A stretch of 64,000 nucleotides of DNA from Monosporascus cannonballus (GCA_004154925.1 QJNS01000072.1:255179-319178); one strand, 5' to 3'; positions 51,532 through 63,825 are shown, counted from the stretch's first letter. The notes: a model not told the origin generated them from the sequence alone. A program made the numbers and translations.

Positions 51532-53602
51532 TTTAATGGGGTATATACACCTAGTAACTTAATGGGATAAATAGCTACTCGCTCCTAAAGAGCAACTTTG
51601 ACTCATAGTAGTAGAATAGATCTCGGTATTTCATTCCGCTATTAAAATATGAAGCCTGCAACTCGGTAGGCCACAGGCGATTTCACACAGCTTTTGGTCG
51701 TATTTATCGGCCCAGGGACCCGGGAGAAGCCAGGCGAATATGAAGGACGGGAGAAATAAGAAGTGAGAACGAAATAAAAAGAGACAGAGACAGTGTCCAT
51801 GTCTTGATGGAAGAAGCCTGGAAAGAGTAGAAGATGCTTGTCGGTAACCCAGATGAAACCAGCAGGTTGAGCTTGGACATGGCCTAAACACTAACTGCAG
51901 ACTGGCCAGTTGCACCTGACAAAGTTGCACCGTCGTGCCTTCCCCTTCGCCGACCTTTCCCATCCCCTTCGACCCGCCCACCAGCGCAAGTATTTAGCCA
52001 CCCATCCTGCACCCACCATCAAACCCCTCAGAAGAGAAGAAAAAGGTATTCTTTCACATCGGCGGGTCTCATCTTGTCACGGTATTAACCCTCAATATAG
52101 CAAGGGCATCGACGACCTTAAGCTCCGTCGCCGTTTCTCTTCCCTCTTATTCATAACCTTATCTTACTTGGTTAACACTAGCGACTTCTTGCGGCCACCG
52201 TTGCTGTCGCCGCCGCCATCGCCGTCCTTGACCCTTTCCCTTCCCAGCAACATCCGTATTCCGGATATCAGCGACCCCAACTATCGCGCCCACCGCCGTC
52301 GTCCTTTCGGCCGGCCCCTTCAACGAATCATCGCTGCCATCGACTTCATTTCTCAACGCCGTATCGGTAAGTAAGCTCGCCCTCGCACTTTCGCCTTCTT
52401 GTTATCCGCTGTCATCATTGCTCGTGCTCTCTTGTTTCTTCTCCCATCGCAACCATGCCCCTTGATACCGGCTCCATAGTCGCCGTCGAGGTCACGGTCG
52501 TGCTTCCACAGATGACACTCAGGTTATATCTGACCATCGCCCCTTCGCCGACGATCCTCTCCATCTCCCTCGCCATTCGAATCTGCGTCATTTCTCTCAT
52601 ACGCGATGGCATCCATACGATTTGCTAGATATAGCCATCTAGGGCTGCCGCCTCGCTTCCCCAGTCATTATTTCCCGTTAGCTAGCATCGCACCAGTCCA
52701 CTGGGACGCGCAAAGACCTCCCGTTGGTACTCATCCTGCCGACAAGTCCCCTTGTTTCGGGTCACTTGTTCAGTACACGGCTATACAGGCGTTCCCATGT
52801 CTGTACCACGGCCGCATGGGCTTCTGTCATAGGCTCGCTGCCATCTCTCACATTGGCCCATTTCCCTATCATCAATCTTCCAACCATACTAGCACACTGG
52901 GCGGTAGGTAATGGCACCAGGCGGCTGTTGGCATCTAATCTGCGGCCACTTAGGCAGGTGCTAGTGTTGGCGAAGAGTTACTCTTGAGTAACCCTTAGCT
53001 CAAGTCCCTGATGTCAGTATCTTTGATAATATCGACGACTCCTGAGCCCCACATTCACCCCTCGCGCCCCTCGCCTCTCTTTCTTAAGAGCCGAGAATCC
53101 ATGATGTCGGAAGATATCCACAATGTTGACGGCCCCTGAGTTCACTCCACGAAGCATAGACCGCTTTTGACAAACTTGTCAGCCCATTGCCTTATCCTTC
53201 CTTGTCCCTCAACCCTCAAAATTGAGAGTTTGTGTCAACAAACGGTTCAGTTCATTTGACCGTTGTTCATCCACCTTCCATCCAAATTTGTCAAGGGAGA
53301 CTTCACCGAGATCACCTTCCCTCCTGAACACTGAACTGTGTATCAAGGAAAATTACTCGGAGCCATTCCATCACATGGTACTAGCGTTCTCCCTTTTCCA
53401 TCTCTCTTCCCTTTCGTCTTTCGTCCCTTTCCATATATTTTCCTTTTTCATCAACACCGGCCCCAAAGCACTCACCTTTGGACCAACATTGCTTCCACAA
53501 CATCCCCAGCCTGCAGTCTCACCGACTTCACTGAGACGGGTCTACCGGCATGGTGCTAATCATCACTCGACTTTAGAAATAGCGTACCGAGGAGTCGTCA
53601 TC
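51532..53602 (+). promoter_or_regulatory. Upstream region and CT-rich leader of the RRM gene
   Basis: About 2 kb upstream of the RRM gene. From about 51,900 the plus strand becomes rich in C and T, most strongly at 53,190-53,560 (for example CCTTTTCCATCTCTCTTCCC), as in fungal promoters and 5' leaders. Open frames exist (for example 51,910-52,374) but have no recognisable domain. A GTAAGT at 52,369 could be the donor of a leader intron. No transcription start can be placed from sequence alone. Confidence 0.4.
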
Positions 53603-56112
53603 ATGTCTAGTTTCGGAGATCAGACCGACAAGCCCGCCGTTAGCGCCTCATCGTCGCGCACATCTTTGTCTTCTGAGGATCAAGGAGGTAAGTCCTAACT
53701 CTCATATACTTAGTTTAGCCGTGGTTGCGCGCCATAATTGCTATGACTTGTGGCAGGCACTTGCTGCAGTATGCTTCTCTCTGGGCGCGTCGCAAGACCA
53801 ATCACGAGCACCCATTCTTGGTATTCAGTAGTCCTTGCTTGCTATGAGCTGTCTGGCGAGCTGCTGCTAGTGAAGCGCGCACCTGAAGGGTGGCTTCCCA
53901 CCATTCAACATCTAGCATAGGCACAAGGGGGTGTCACACTACAATCATGACAAAGACTGATTAACGCTATAGGTGGAGTTCGTCTTGATGCTCGCTTCGA
54001 CGCCCTGACTATAGAGCCTATCCAGCCTGGCCTTAAGTAAGTGTGGACCTACTTCGCAGCTGGATTCTAGTTGATATCTCATCAACAGCTCTGTGGCACC
54101 CCATGGCTATGGCCGTGGCCAGGTCGACTTGGCTCAAGGTTTTCGTGGCAACGGAATGCAGTGAGTGCCACTCAACCAATAGTTTCTGGAAGATGAACGC
54201 CTGACACACGGCTCTAACAGGAACCCTGCTCATTTCCAAGTCGGCAATGTCCCTGGCGATGGAGACGTGTTCATGTCCCAGGGTGTGGCAACCTTGCCGC
54301 AGTTCATACCCGCCATCGCCACCACTGGAGGCTTTCCGGGCGCTTTCCCGCAGTATCCTACTGGCCAATCCAGCGGTGCCGGTGATAACCCTGTCCGCAT
54401 CGTCCGCACTCGCAGCCCCGATGCCAACCGTGGAGATCGCGCCAGCAATGTTGATGCTCAGGCATTCTATCCGGCCAGTGCCTGCGTCTTCGTTGCCAAG
54501 TGAGTTCCATATCTTTCCCCACGTTGCGTTCTAGTTTACTAACTTGAACGTACAGTCTCCCTGAAGGTGTCAAGGATGCTCGCCTCGAAGTTGAGGTCAC
54601 TCGCGCCTTCAGCGAGTTTGGCACCGTCTTCGTCAAGATCCGTCGCGACCAAAAGAACATGCCATTCGCGTTCTGCCAGTTCACTGTTGGTTTTGCCATT
54701 GGCCCCGGCCCATACAGGAGCTTGGCTAACGAGATATCAGAAAGCCGAAGATGCTCAGCAGGCCAGAACACGTGGCAAAGGAATCATGATCGAGGGACGC
54801 CCGTGCCGCACGGAGATGGTTAAGGCGAATCGTCGGTAACCCACATTACGAGTTAGAAAACCTCAAGACTGACGTAAAACAGGATCCTTTGTCATCTACA
54901 ATGCTCAGGGCTTTGACATCGGCGTCGAGGAGGCGCGTTATCAACTCAGTAGCTATGGACCGATGTCCAAATGTGAGCTCCTGCATCCTCATATTCTTGA
55001 GGCCCTCAAACTATCGAGTGGCGTTCTGATCGAGTTTACCACTTTTGATCCGGGCCGCGATGTAGTCGCTGTGAGTAAACTTGCATTGTCCCGTGATGTG
55101 TGCCAATGTCATTTATCGTACTCACATGACGCACAGGCATTCCGCCACAACCCGCAGTATCGGGTCATCGCCTATGATTTGAAGAAGGCCTTTCAAGCTA
55201 ACAAGCCCGATTCCGACGAGGAATGGCTTCAGAAGTACGACGTGGACCGCAGATCGGTTTTCGTTGGAAACTTGCCTACTGACATGGATAATGTTGGTGA
55301 TGTTCTCCGTGGAATCATGGCTGAGGTCGGTGATGTCAAGGACGTCCAGGTCGTTCAAAAGGAGTCTAAAAGCGGTCCGTGAAGCCCTTCGTCAGATTGA
55401 CGTTGAAAGTGAAAAGCTGACGCGCATGATTTCATAGGCCGCGGTAGATCCATCGTCTTCGCCTTCATTGAGTTTGCTCGTCCGGACATGGCAGAGGTCG
55501 CCATCAAGCGCATGGTAAGCTTTTCTACAATGCGTAACCCATCTCGCACGCTGACACGGCATTTTTCAGGACGGAATCACTGTGGGCGGTTGTCGCATTC
55601 GTGTTGAGCGCAAGTCTAGTCGCGACAGACAGCAAGCCCGCCGCATGCGTTCCCACATCGCGCTGTCGGAGGCTAGCCCCGCTCAAGACGTAAAAGCAGG
55701 CGGCTCGGAGAACACTAATCCCACGACGCCTCTTCGACCGGCGGCTGCTGAGACGGTTTCGCAAACTAGTGGCGGGACCGGCAACTTTGCTGGCGCTGGT
55801 CCGAGCCACGTGGCTGGCTATGTGGCCCCGTACGGAAATTTTCCAGCTACACCTCAAGGAACTCCCGGTGTCATGAGTCCCTACAGCGGTCCTTACGGCG
55901 GGAGCGGTGGTGGCTATGCTGCGAACCCCTACTTTTGGGCCACACCGTATCTTACCGACCCGGGCCTCGCGTCCATGGCTTACTACCATGCTTATTATTC
56001 GCCTATGCCTCCCCAGGCCCAGCGAGCAACCGGCCACGCAGGAACTCCGACCAGAGCCGCGGGCCATGATGGACCTACTGGATCTAGTGACGAGGGTTCC
56101 AAGAGCGCTTAG
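53603..56112 (+). CDS. RNA-binding protein with RRM domains (fungal Rim4-like/RNP-domain group)
   Basis: Ten exons: 53,603-53,687; 53,973-54,036; 54,089-54,160; 54,221-54,499; 54,556-54,685; 54,741-54,831; 54,883-55,070; 55,137-55,374; 55,438-55,514; 55,570-56,112. They give 1,767 nt, 588 residues, in frame throughout. RRM1 (about 160-240) has RNP2 VFVANLP and an RNP1 M-P-F-A-F-C-Q-F that departs from the usual G-F-G-F. A central atypical RRM-like domain follows (SFVIYNAQG, FTTFDPGRDVV). RRM3 (about 342-425) has VFVGNLP and V-F-A-F-I-E-F. The N-terminus and the Gly/Pro/Tyr-rich C-terminus look disordered. Probably a cytoplasmic or nuclear mRNA-binding regulator; kinship to meiotic Rim4 is from memory of the family, not tested. 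Three introns need unusual donors (GTTGGT, GTCGGT, GTCCGT). The start is the first ATG in frame after a stop-rich leader; no upstream in-frame ATG adds sense. Confidence 0.87.
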
Positions 56113-58049
56113 CTCGGCAGACTCCAGCGACTGTGAACTTGGTCAAGGTCTTCCCACCAACTTCTCTGGGAACATACCGTCCTTTCACACAAAAATAATG
56201 ATGATGGTTTAGCCTCGACCATAGGGCCCTGATAAGACTCGCACGGTGCGAGTCCGAAGCGAACGCATACAAGATGGGGCAAACCCCAATGACGGTAATC
56301 CGGCCAGGAACATCATTAGCAAAAACGGATATTATGTGAATGTGGCTTCAGGCTTTAGGAGGCAGCCTGGTACTGATCGTCTCAGAGGCATCGAGCGCCT
56401 TTGACTCGACGATCTATTTTCTTCTATTCGATTTTGCTTGGAGGGCATATGAATAGGATATGCTTGGTCATCTAGCGCTTGCTAGTTGGCCACTCTCCTT
56501 TTGTAATTAGACCCTTTTAATCAGCGTTGCTATCACCTCCCAATTGATTGCCGTCATCACTGCTGATATTCTTGTTGTTGATGTTGTGCTAATACCTTTT
56601 GGTTTGTTCGTGGCTGTTGTTTGAAGCCAGTGTATACATACTGGACTTGCCAGTCTTTGAGGAGACCCAATGGCATGGTTGCTTATACAGAGAGATGCCT
56701 GCTTGACCTTTGGAATACGATCCGCCGGAATAATATGTATCGAGCGAGGCATGAATTCTAGGCAGGCCGTTGCCAAAGTGGATATCCTGGCTATTGTTTC
56801 TGCTGAGGATCCTGGGATACTCAAGCGTTGTCTCCCTTGGCAGGTCGGAGAGTGTGAAGACAAGGAAGACTGGCATGCTTGTTCCGCTGGAGTAAAGGCT
56901 CATGCTATTGATGCGCGTTGCAAAGCCTCTGGCGCAGTAGAAGCCGGATCATCAGTAATCAGAGAAAGGAGGAGGATGCGATCTCACTTAGCTGGTTGCT
57001 AATGGACAGGTATTCGAGATGTTACCGGGATCGTCGAAAAAGGAAGGGAGTTGGAGTGTTGGTGTTGTAAAGGATTGACGATCCCGTTGTTCGCCGTTGG
57101 CCGGGCTTACCTAGGCAGTGTACAGTGTTAGATGACAACAGCATACGGTGATCGCATCTCGAAAGCCAATCATTGCCCCCCCCCCCGCTCTATACCAGAT
57201 GTGTCCAATCAGCGTTCAGGAGGCTGGAAAAGAGCCCTGCCGTAAATCATGAGCTATCTTCGTTCGAGAAGAATTGTGCTTCGCTAAGAGTTTTCTTGTA
57301 CTTTGGCTGAAAATATTGTGCTCAATTCATTTCGAGCGAACTTCTGTTGGCAAGCACTGGCTACGCGTCGTGTCTCGTACACCCTGCTGCGCTTCTGGTT
57401 CTTCCCGCTTCTCTTTGTCGTTAGCAACTACCTGCAGCTTTGCCTAAGGTTCTGCTTGTTGCGTGTGGGAATGGTTGAACCTGATCGACGGCCTTCGGAA
57501 CGACTGCGCAGGAGTTAAAACAGCGGTTAGAAAACGACAAGAATACAGATCTCGGAATTCAACCGCTACGATGGGGTCACCGTCTTTCCAGGCTTCCAAT
57601 GCCATCATATACCTGACATATGGCGCTTTTCTGTAAGTTGTTTCCTCGGCGTGATATTTCGGTTTAATGGGAAAGCCATTTTTATTTTCCTTTCCCTAGG
57701 AGCATATGTTAATTTCGTTGAATGGGGGGCTCGTCGTTGCCTCCCTTCGCTTTCTGTTCTCATTCTTGGTAGTGTGAATTGTTGTTGTTGCCTATTGTTG
57801 AATAAAACGGCGATGTTAATCCTATTGGATGTAACCGTCGTCATTGCCTCTGTTGGACGTCTTGCCATCTTTTCCTCCTTTCCATGCATCACCACCTTTA
57901 CCCCTGTTGGATATATCGTCGTCATTACCCTGGTTGGAGATCTCAGCACCGTTTCTCCAATAGACGATCGTTGTTCTTGCTGCTAGCACACTGTCAGTAC
58001 TTGGAGGGAGGCTGCCATATATGCAATTGAAGGACTGGAATTGCTGTCA
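56113..58049. other. Intergenic region between RRM gene and transporter
   Basis: Holds the 3' untranslated part of the RRM gene, including the inverted repeat at 56,236-56,254, a C11 tract at 57,176-57,186, and the upstream region of the transporter gene. Frames of 60-118 codons occur on both strands without recognisable domains. At 57,821 and 57,902 two degenerate copies of a roughly 50-bp segment (TTGGAT..CGTCGTCATT..GTTGGA) are spaced 81 bp apart. Confidence 0.5.
56236..56254 (+). terminator. Perfect inverted repeat downstream of RRM gene
   Basis: GACTCGCAC and GTGCGAGTC flank a single G: a 9-bp perfect palindromic stem about 125 bp after the stop codon. It may fold in the 3' UTR or be a protein-binding palindrome. 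There is no proof of a terminator role, which would be unusual for an RNA polymerase II gene. Confidence 0.3.
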
Positions 58050-60301
58050 ATGGACACCCTCTCTTTCCCGCAGGCTAGATGGGCTACATTGGGCTATATG
58101 GTCTGACACTCTTCGAACTATAGGTTGCTAGGAACAGGCTTGGCCTGGAAGATGAGGCGCCAGTCCAGGGCGAGCTTTCTAGCTGGAAATAGGTCTCAAT
58201 CGGGTTAGGATACTAATGAGAGAGCCGCATCACTGCCGGGCTCTCGAAGAGTCTCTCCTACTGTCACATAGGCGCATTCCACTAACGCATATCTAGCTTT
58301 TCCGATTGCTCTCAACTTCATTGCCTCTGGTGAGTAGTAGAGGCCACGGCACTTACCAGAATTTTTATCTCTTTCGAGATCAAGAGCGGTAGCACTGTTC
58401 CGGAAAACTTACGATCGACTGTCTTGCCGCCGTACCTACGACCAGCATGGCGAGCTGTCCGCCTGGTAGGATCAGAGAGAGTATGAGTTACGCGACTAAC
58501 TGTAGGTTTGCATCCAAGATCAAGAAGTCTCTCGTCTCTCGGCTCAGGTTGGCGACAACCCGGACCGAGGAGAAGAGGCTGCGGCTCACTACGGGCGCGG
58601 ATTCGAAGCAGCCTTGCCTCGGTCCACCCTCACAACCCCCGTCACGGGAAGTATGGGAGGAGATCCGCAAGGACTGTGAAGATGAAGCTGAGATTGTACC
58701 GTAATTACTCGATCAAGTTAATGCTTGCGTGGGAAACGTGCTGCCGCTCGGATCGAATCCCTCCCCTTCGGCGTATTAGATGTACTGACTGTGTTTCTCC
58801 TCAACCGCCAGCCATGGGCTCCGGTATCCTGTTCTCATATCCCCAGTTAGCTACCCTAGCTGGGCTCCAAGGCGTCATTGTCTACGGGTTCTCGTCATCA
58901 TTTTCTCTCCTTATCTTTGCCGCTCTCGTGCCAATCATACGCAAGAAGTGCCCCCAAGGTTTCGTCTTGACTGAGTGGGCGAGGCAGAGGTTTGGTGCTG
59001 TGGTCGCCTTGTACCTGGGTGCTCTAACACTCCTCACCTTGTTCCTCTATATGGTGGCCGAGCTGTCTGCAATCGGGCAGGTGATCAATGCTTTGACCGG
59101 GTTGTACGGATTGCCCGTGCTGATCGTGGAATGCGCCGTCACAACCATATACACATGTAAGTTACCCTTATCTTCCGCATGTCATCTTTATGATCCGTAT
59201 AGTCATGAGCGCCCTCACTGACGACCGCTTTGCATAGCTCTGGGAGGTTTCACCATATCTTTCCTTACCGACAATGTTCAGGGAGTAATGGTCACCTGTC
59301 TGATCGTGATAGCCACTATTACGATTGGCGTGAAGGTAGAACTCCAACCAGACCTGATCAGAGACTCCCCGCTCCTCAACGCAAGTCTCATAGGCTGGCA
59401 GATCATCTACATTCTGCCTGTCGCCATTTTGACGAATCAGTTCTTCCTCGCCAACTTCTGGCTACGCGCTTTCGCCTCTAGAACGGATAAGGATCTTTGG
59501 CTGGGTATCGGCATCGCTAGTTTTGTGATCTTCTGTGTGCTTGTCCTGGTCGGCTCCACTGGCCTCTTCGCCACATGGTCTGGCGCATACCCCGGCGATC
59601 CTCCGGCTGAAGACGGGTCCGTCGCTTTCTTCCTGTTGCTTGGGCGGCTACCAAGCTGGGTCATTGGCATCGTAGTTGTCATGGTCGTGACTCTCAGTAC
59701 CGCCGCCTTCGATAGCTTGCAGTCCGCCATGGTCTCGTCGGCATCTAACGACGTCTTCCGCAATCGTCTCGGTATCTGGTGGATCCGAGCCGGAGTTGTG
59801 CTGACCATCATCCCGGTGGTCGTGATAGCCATCCAGGCGCCCGGGATTTTGCAGATCTATCTCATTTCGGACCTCCTATCCGCAGCGGTGATCCCGGTAC
59901 TGGTCATCGGCTTGTCGGAGCGCTTCTACTTCTGGCGAGGCTTCGAAGTGGTCGTCGGAGGGCTCGGGGGGATCCTGACCGTCTTCATCTTCGGGACAAT
60001 ATACTACGGCAGCGCGAAACAAGGCGGCGAGCTCATCCTGCTCCGGCAGGGCCTGTACACTGGCGACTGGGGCGCGTTCGGTGCCTTCGTCGCCGCCCCT
60101 GTCGGCGGGGTTGTCTGGGGCTGTATCGCGCTCGGCGTGAGGTTGGCTTTCCAGTTCCTGCAGTCCAAATTGCAGGGTCGTCGATTCGACGCGCTTGACC
60201 GCCCGGTTGAGGTACAGTCCGAGTACGACAGCTTCCAGGAGGAGACGGCAGTTGCCCGCGACGAAGTGCCCATGCCTAAGGTGACTGGGAAGTTCTTTTA
60301 A
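58050..60301 (+). CDS. Sodium:solute symporter family permease, first exon damaged
   Basis: Exons 58,050-58,203; 58,297-58,329; 58,812-59,156; 59,238-60,301 total 1,596 nt, or 531 residues, a usual length for the family. These are polytopic plasma-membrane transporters (urea, organic acid and similar substrates); the substrate is not predictable here. The joins give FLAGNRSQS + A-FPIALNFIAS + A-MGSGILFSYP, all phase-consistent. Conserved parts: FVLTEW near 108, TSLGGF at 176-181, and VTLSTAAFDSLQSA near 328-341, matching the helix that supplies Na+ ligands in this family. The C-terminal tail is hydrophilic. Oddities: an in-frame TGA at codon 19 (58,104) in the expected first membrane helix, with frames suggesting small indels nearby, and a 482-bp second intron. 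If the damage is real, translation could start only at ATG 58,152 and lose helix 1; otherwise it is an assembly error. Confidence 0.8.
58330..58811 (+). other. Unusually long second intron of the transporter gene
   Basis: 482 bp with donor GTGAGT, a TACTGAC-like branch site near 58,780 and acceptor CCGCCAG. The gene's other introns are 93 and 81 bp. The middle is GC-richer and holds short open frames on plus (for example 58,447-58,704) without recognisable domains. It could be an inserted fragment or a retained exon-like segment. Confidence 0.55.
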
Positions 60302-62831
60302 GGCCGCTGCTGGCTCCGAGTACCAGCGAAGTACGCGGTATGTGACTCATGTAGTCGGGCTCTCATACGTCATCGACTAGAAGGGAAGGAGATGGAGGGT
60401 GTGAAGGGCACGTATGTTGGGAAGGATGTGGCGCCGGCTGTGGAGGAAATAGATAAGGGGCATGAAAGGGTTTGTGTATGGCGGTGGGGCGTGCTCCTTG
60501 TCGTTAGGCAAAAAATGGGGGCAACTGAAAACGTATATAGGGGCGGGATATACACATTCAACACTACTCCAGGGAAAAGCTGAGCTACTCTACTCTCAGT
60601 GCACGTATAGGCGGAGTAGGGCATATGCTTTAACATTGAGATAGAACTAGCGGAAGTCTACATATGGAGTAAGGCGCGATATATATAGTGAAGTGAAATG
60701 TGACAAGACGGAAGTATATACTTCGAGTCACCACCATTATTCCGACGAGGAATGGCTGGAGTACATACGCAAGGCGTATATGCAGTTGTTGTAGGCTAGG
60801 TATATGGCCGGTTACGGGTATAATCAGAGTTATAGGACCCATGGAGCCGGCATGAAATGCCTCAAAAAGAAGAAACGTGGCACATCATCTAGACAATCAC
60901 CTATTGCAGGGAGACTAGAAATGAGACGGTACACTAATAAGGGGCTCCATATGATGAGATCAGTACTCGGAGCGCATATCGGGCCTAGTAGCTTTCTGAT
61001 GTTTAGGAATCCATCGAAGAACCGAGGGTTTCTCTTTCCTGCCGCCCGGTTCAACATGGAGAGGTGGGAACGAAAAGCGTTGTCCTTGTTGTTCCCCTTT
61101 CCCACCGTAGGGTATCTGCGGAAGGTCAGGGGGCTAGGGGGCTATCTTTTGTCTTGCATCGTGCACAACAGACAATAATGTTACCAGGATAGAGCAATTA
61201 CCTATCAGTTACGGGGGTGTTGGAGGATTTCATAAACGCTTCAAGACCCTAGACTTGCGGAAGCAAAAATGAATCAGGAACTCCGCCGCTTGCCAGCTCG
61301 TGTTTTGGCTATGGTAATCCCAAACGAAAGCATCATGACCTATCATGGTGACCCTAGATGCAAGTAGCCACTTAAGCCAGTCGTTCCCTCGTATGGATAC
61401 ATCGAATGCCAAAATAAGCCGGCCAAGACCCGACATCGCATTTTCTGCCTTGGACCCGCGCCCCTTTCAATGGGAAGTGTGTCGGACGTAATATGAAGAT
61501 CGTTAGCTCGGGGCGCCGTAGTATTGACTACACCCCTAGTGTGAGAAACAACTGCGCCGGTTAAGTGATGCCAGACACCATCCTTTAATCTTCTGCACCT
61601 CTACTCGTACGGTTTCCATATCATGGGCGCTCGGAATCATCATAACAAACTCAACCTTCTCTGACAAATCCGGCTTGTCGGGTTCGATATCGCGCAGTCC
61701 TAGTCGAGAGTCGGCCGCCCCTGACTTCTGAACTATATTATGGGAATTCAGGGAGGCGCTTCGGTACATAGACGATCCGCGCCTCTGGTGTGTATAGTTG
61801 TGCAGTATCCAGGCGTGTAGACCAGTTACTTCGTGTGAAATGGAACAGATATGCAACCTGTCTTTGATACGGCAAGGACAAAGTCTCCCAGATGGCGAGG
61901 TAGTCGCATAGCTAAAGCTGGTCGGATCTAGTGGTGTTGTGTATTCGGAAGTAAAAAGCCTCGCCTCGTGTCAGTTTTGAAAGCAGTCGCGAAGAAAGCA
62001 ATTTCTGCTGGTACTCAGTAGGCGCAGGAGGACTGTCACTGTTGCTACTCTGCCCAAACGGTATCTAGGCCAACCAGGGGCTGGTGATAAAGCATACTGA
62101 AAGTGAGCCCGCTCTCGCCTCTGGTTGGGTCATATTGCCCCCGAGGCCCTTTTGAAGTCATCGTTTTCTTCGCGCATTAAATCAAAGGGTCGCTTCCTAA
62201 CCGACTACGAGCGAGGAGCCGTCCTTCAACTTTACCTCGTCTTACTCAGAGTGGAGGAATTCTCAAGTGCCTGGAGGCCCACGGAATCAAGCAATGGGGT
62301 TGATAGAAACGGCGGGTGGACTGAGAACAGGAAACGTACCTTGGAAATAATCTCTACGTTCTCAGATTCCGAGGTCCGGAGTCTCAGTGCCGTGGTCGCC
62401 GTCGCGAGTGCATCAAGATTAAGTCCAGTCCGCAAACACTTCCGGGCTCTACCTGCCAGGGCACTACTAGGTCCTCACCTACGGCGATTGCTGAGCTGTT
62501 CTCCCTGCTCCTTCCAATCCATGTTTCTCACCCAAGCCTTCTAAGCTCGATAGGCGACTACGCGGTCGCCAGACGAAACGCCGTTGACACGTATCAATCG
62601 CAAAACGAGAGAGCACACCCATATTTGGAGGCCGATTCAAATACAATCAAATTCCTAGCTGGCCCAGAGAGCTTGGACGGTGCAGGGGCGGGAGTGGTCG
62701 GCGGTATGGATGAATTCTTCTTGTTGTGACGTATTTCCAATGGCGTGGTTGCGGGACATATTATAGTACACATATAAGGTACACCGCCTCCTTTATATCC
62801 TACAAGTCTGCCGTATCGTGGCTGAGGTTGA
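60302..62831. other. Unassigned intergenic region
   Basis: About 2.5 kb between the transporter and the minus-strand mitochondrial gene. Frames of 60-139 codons on both strands lack recognisable domains. On minus, two consecutive open stretches (61,536-61,856 and 61,230-61,436) have a fairly ordinary amino-acid make-up and could be exons of an unknown gene or a decayed one; I cannot support either. No tRNA or RIP signature was seen. Confidence 0.45.
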
Positions 62832-63825
62832 TTATGACCGCGCGTGTTTCTGGTTCTCGGTAAACGCAACCTCAGAATCAGCTAGCTCTTGCAGATGGGA
62901 CTCATATGTTGACTCTGGTATGGTGCCCCACAGTATCCAGGGGCCGTGCTCGTAGGTCTTGTCATTGATCTCGGCCTGCAAGACTATATGCTCCAGCAAA
63001 TGGCGGACACGCTCGCTACCCTTGATCTTGGCGCCACCTTTGGTATCGTCGTAGCGCGCTATTCGCTGCACGCTCGAGATACTCACGACGGCCTGCTTGA
63101 CTGTCGTCATGCCTCCCGTCTTATTTGGGAGTATGGCGACTCGCCAGTCAGCCAGACGGGGGTAGTACCAGGTCTTATCGTACTTGACCAGCTCCCACTC
63201 GGTACGCACACCTCGCGGACGGGCATCTATGGCCTCGACCAGGGACCTGTGCAGCTCGGTGGAGCAGATGGAACGGAGAGTCTCGCGATCGCCGGCGGCA
63301 AAGGCTTCGGACATCTGGACATGCAGGGCTTTGGCGGTGGGGATGGCAGATGCTCGCTGGGCCTTGAACTTGGGGCGGCTCATAAGCGGCTTGGGCGCCG
63401 ACATGACTTTAAAGCCGATCAGGCTTTTGAGAGCGTCGAATCTGGCCTTGAGGTGTAACCAGAGCATGTGGACGAACTTGGAGGGCTGTCGGGGGTATCG
63501 CCATAGCGGGGGCGCTACGAGGGTTGCTAGGCAGGGGAGGATGTGGTTAGACACCTATGAACCGTCACAGGAGAGAAATTGAAGACTCGGGGGGCTTACT
63601 TGGTAGCAGGAAGCTCAAATTTGCCTCGATTTGGGAGCTCTCCTTCCTCAAGCGCATCTTGGTCGCCGCACGGCTTGCGGGTTTCCTCGCGTATGAGGAG
63701 GCCGACCGTGCTGCAGTTGCGGAGACATGCTGCCTGGGGCGTACCAGAATCTGTGACGACAGCATTGGAGATAACTGTATAGCGCCCCGCAGCCCAGGCT
63801 GGGACAAGCGCATGAGATGTGCCAT
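62832..63825 (-). CDS. Mba1/mL45-family mitochondrial membrane-ribosome protein
   Basis: Two exons on minus, 63,825-63,600 and 63,526-62,832, with a 73-bp intron (donor GTAAGC, acceptor CTGCCTAG). They total 921 nt, 306 residues. The first about 60 residues are Arg/Ser/Ala-rich with almost no acidic residues, as in a mitochondrial presequence. The splice gives LSFLLP-TTLVAPPLWRYP, a join typical of the family. The rest is the Tim44-like/mL45 fold with PTAKALHVQMSEA, ARPRGVRTEWELVKY, RLADWRVAILP, QRIARYDDTKGG and LQAEINDKTYE. Members sit on the matrix side of the inner membrane, bind the mitoribosome and help insert newly made proteins. The start is the first ATG; MRLSQ four codons later is an alternative. 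A minus-strand reading from 63,554 would run through the intron and is rejected. Confidence 0.87.

Noticed and set aside
51910..52374. 154-codon frame upstream of the RRM gene
   Set aside because: Low-complexity Pro/Ser/Arg product in a CT-rich leader, with no recognisable domain.
58508..59221. 237-codon frame as the start of the transporter
   Set aside because: Its N-terminal 100 codons lie in an intron. The upstream exons at 58,050-58,203 and 58,297-58,329 give the conserved FLAGNRSQ and ALNFIAS segments with matching phases.
62946..63582. Plus-strand frames of 170 and 132 codons
   Set aside because: They are shadows of the minus-strand Mba1/mL45-family gene, whose conserved motifs are clear.
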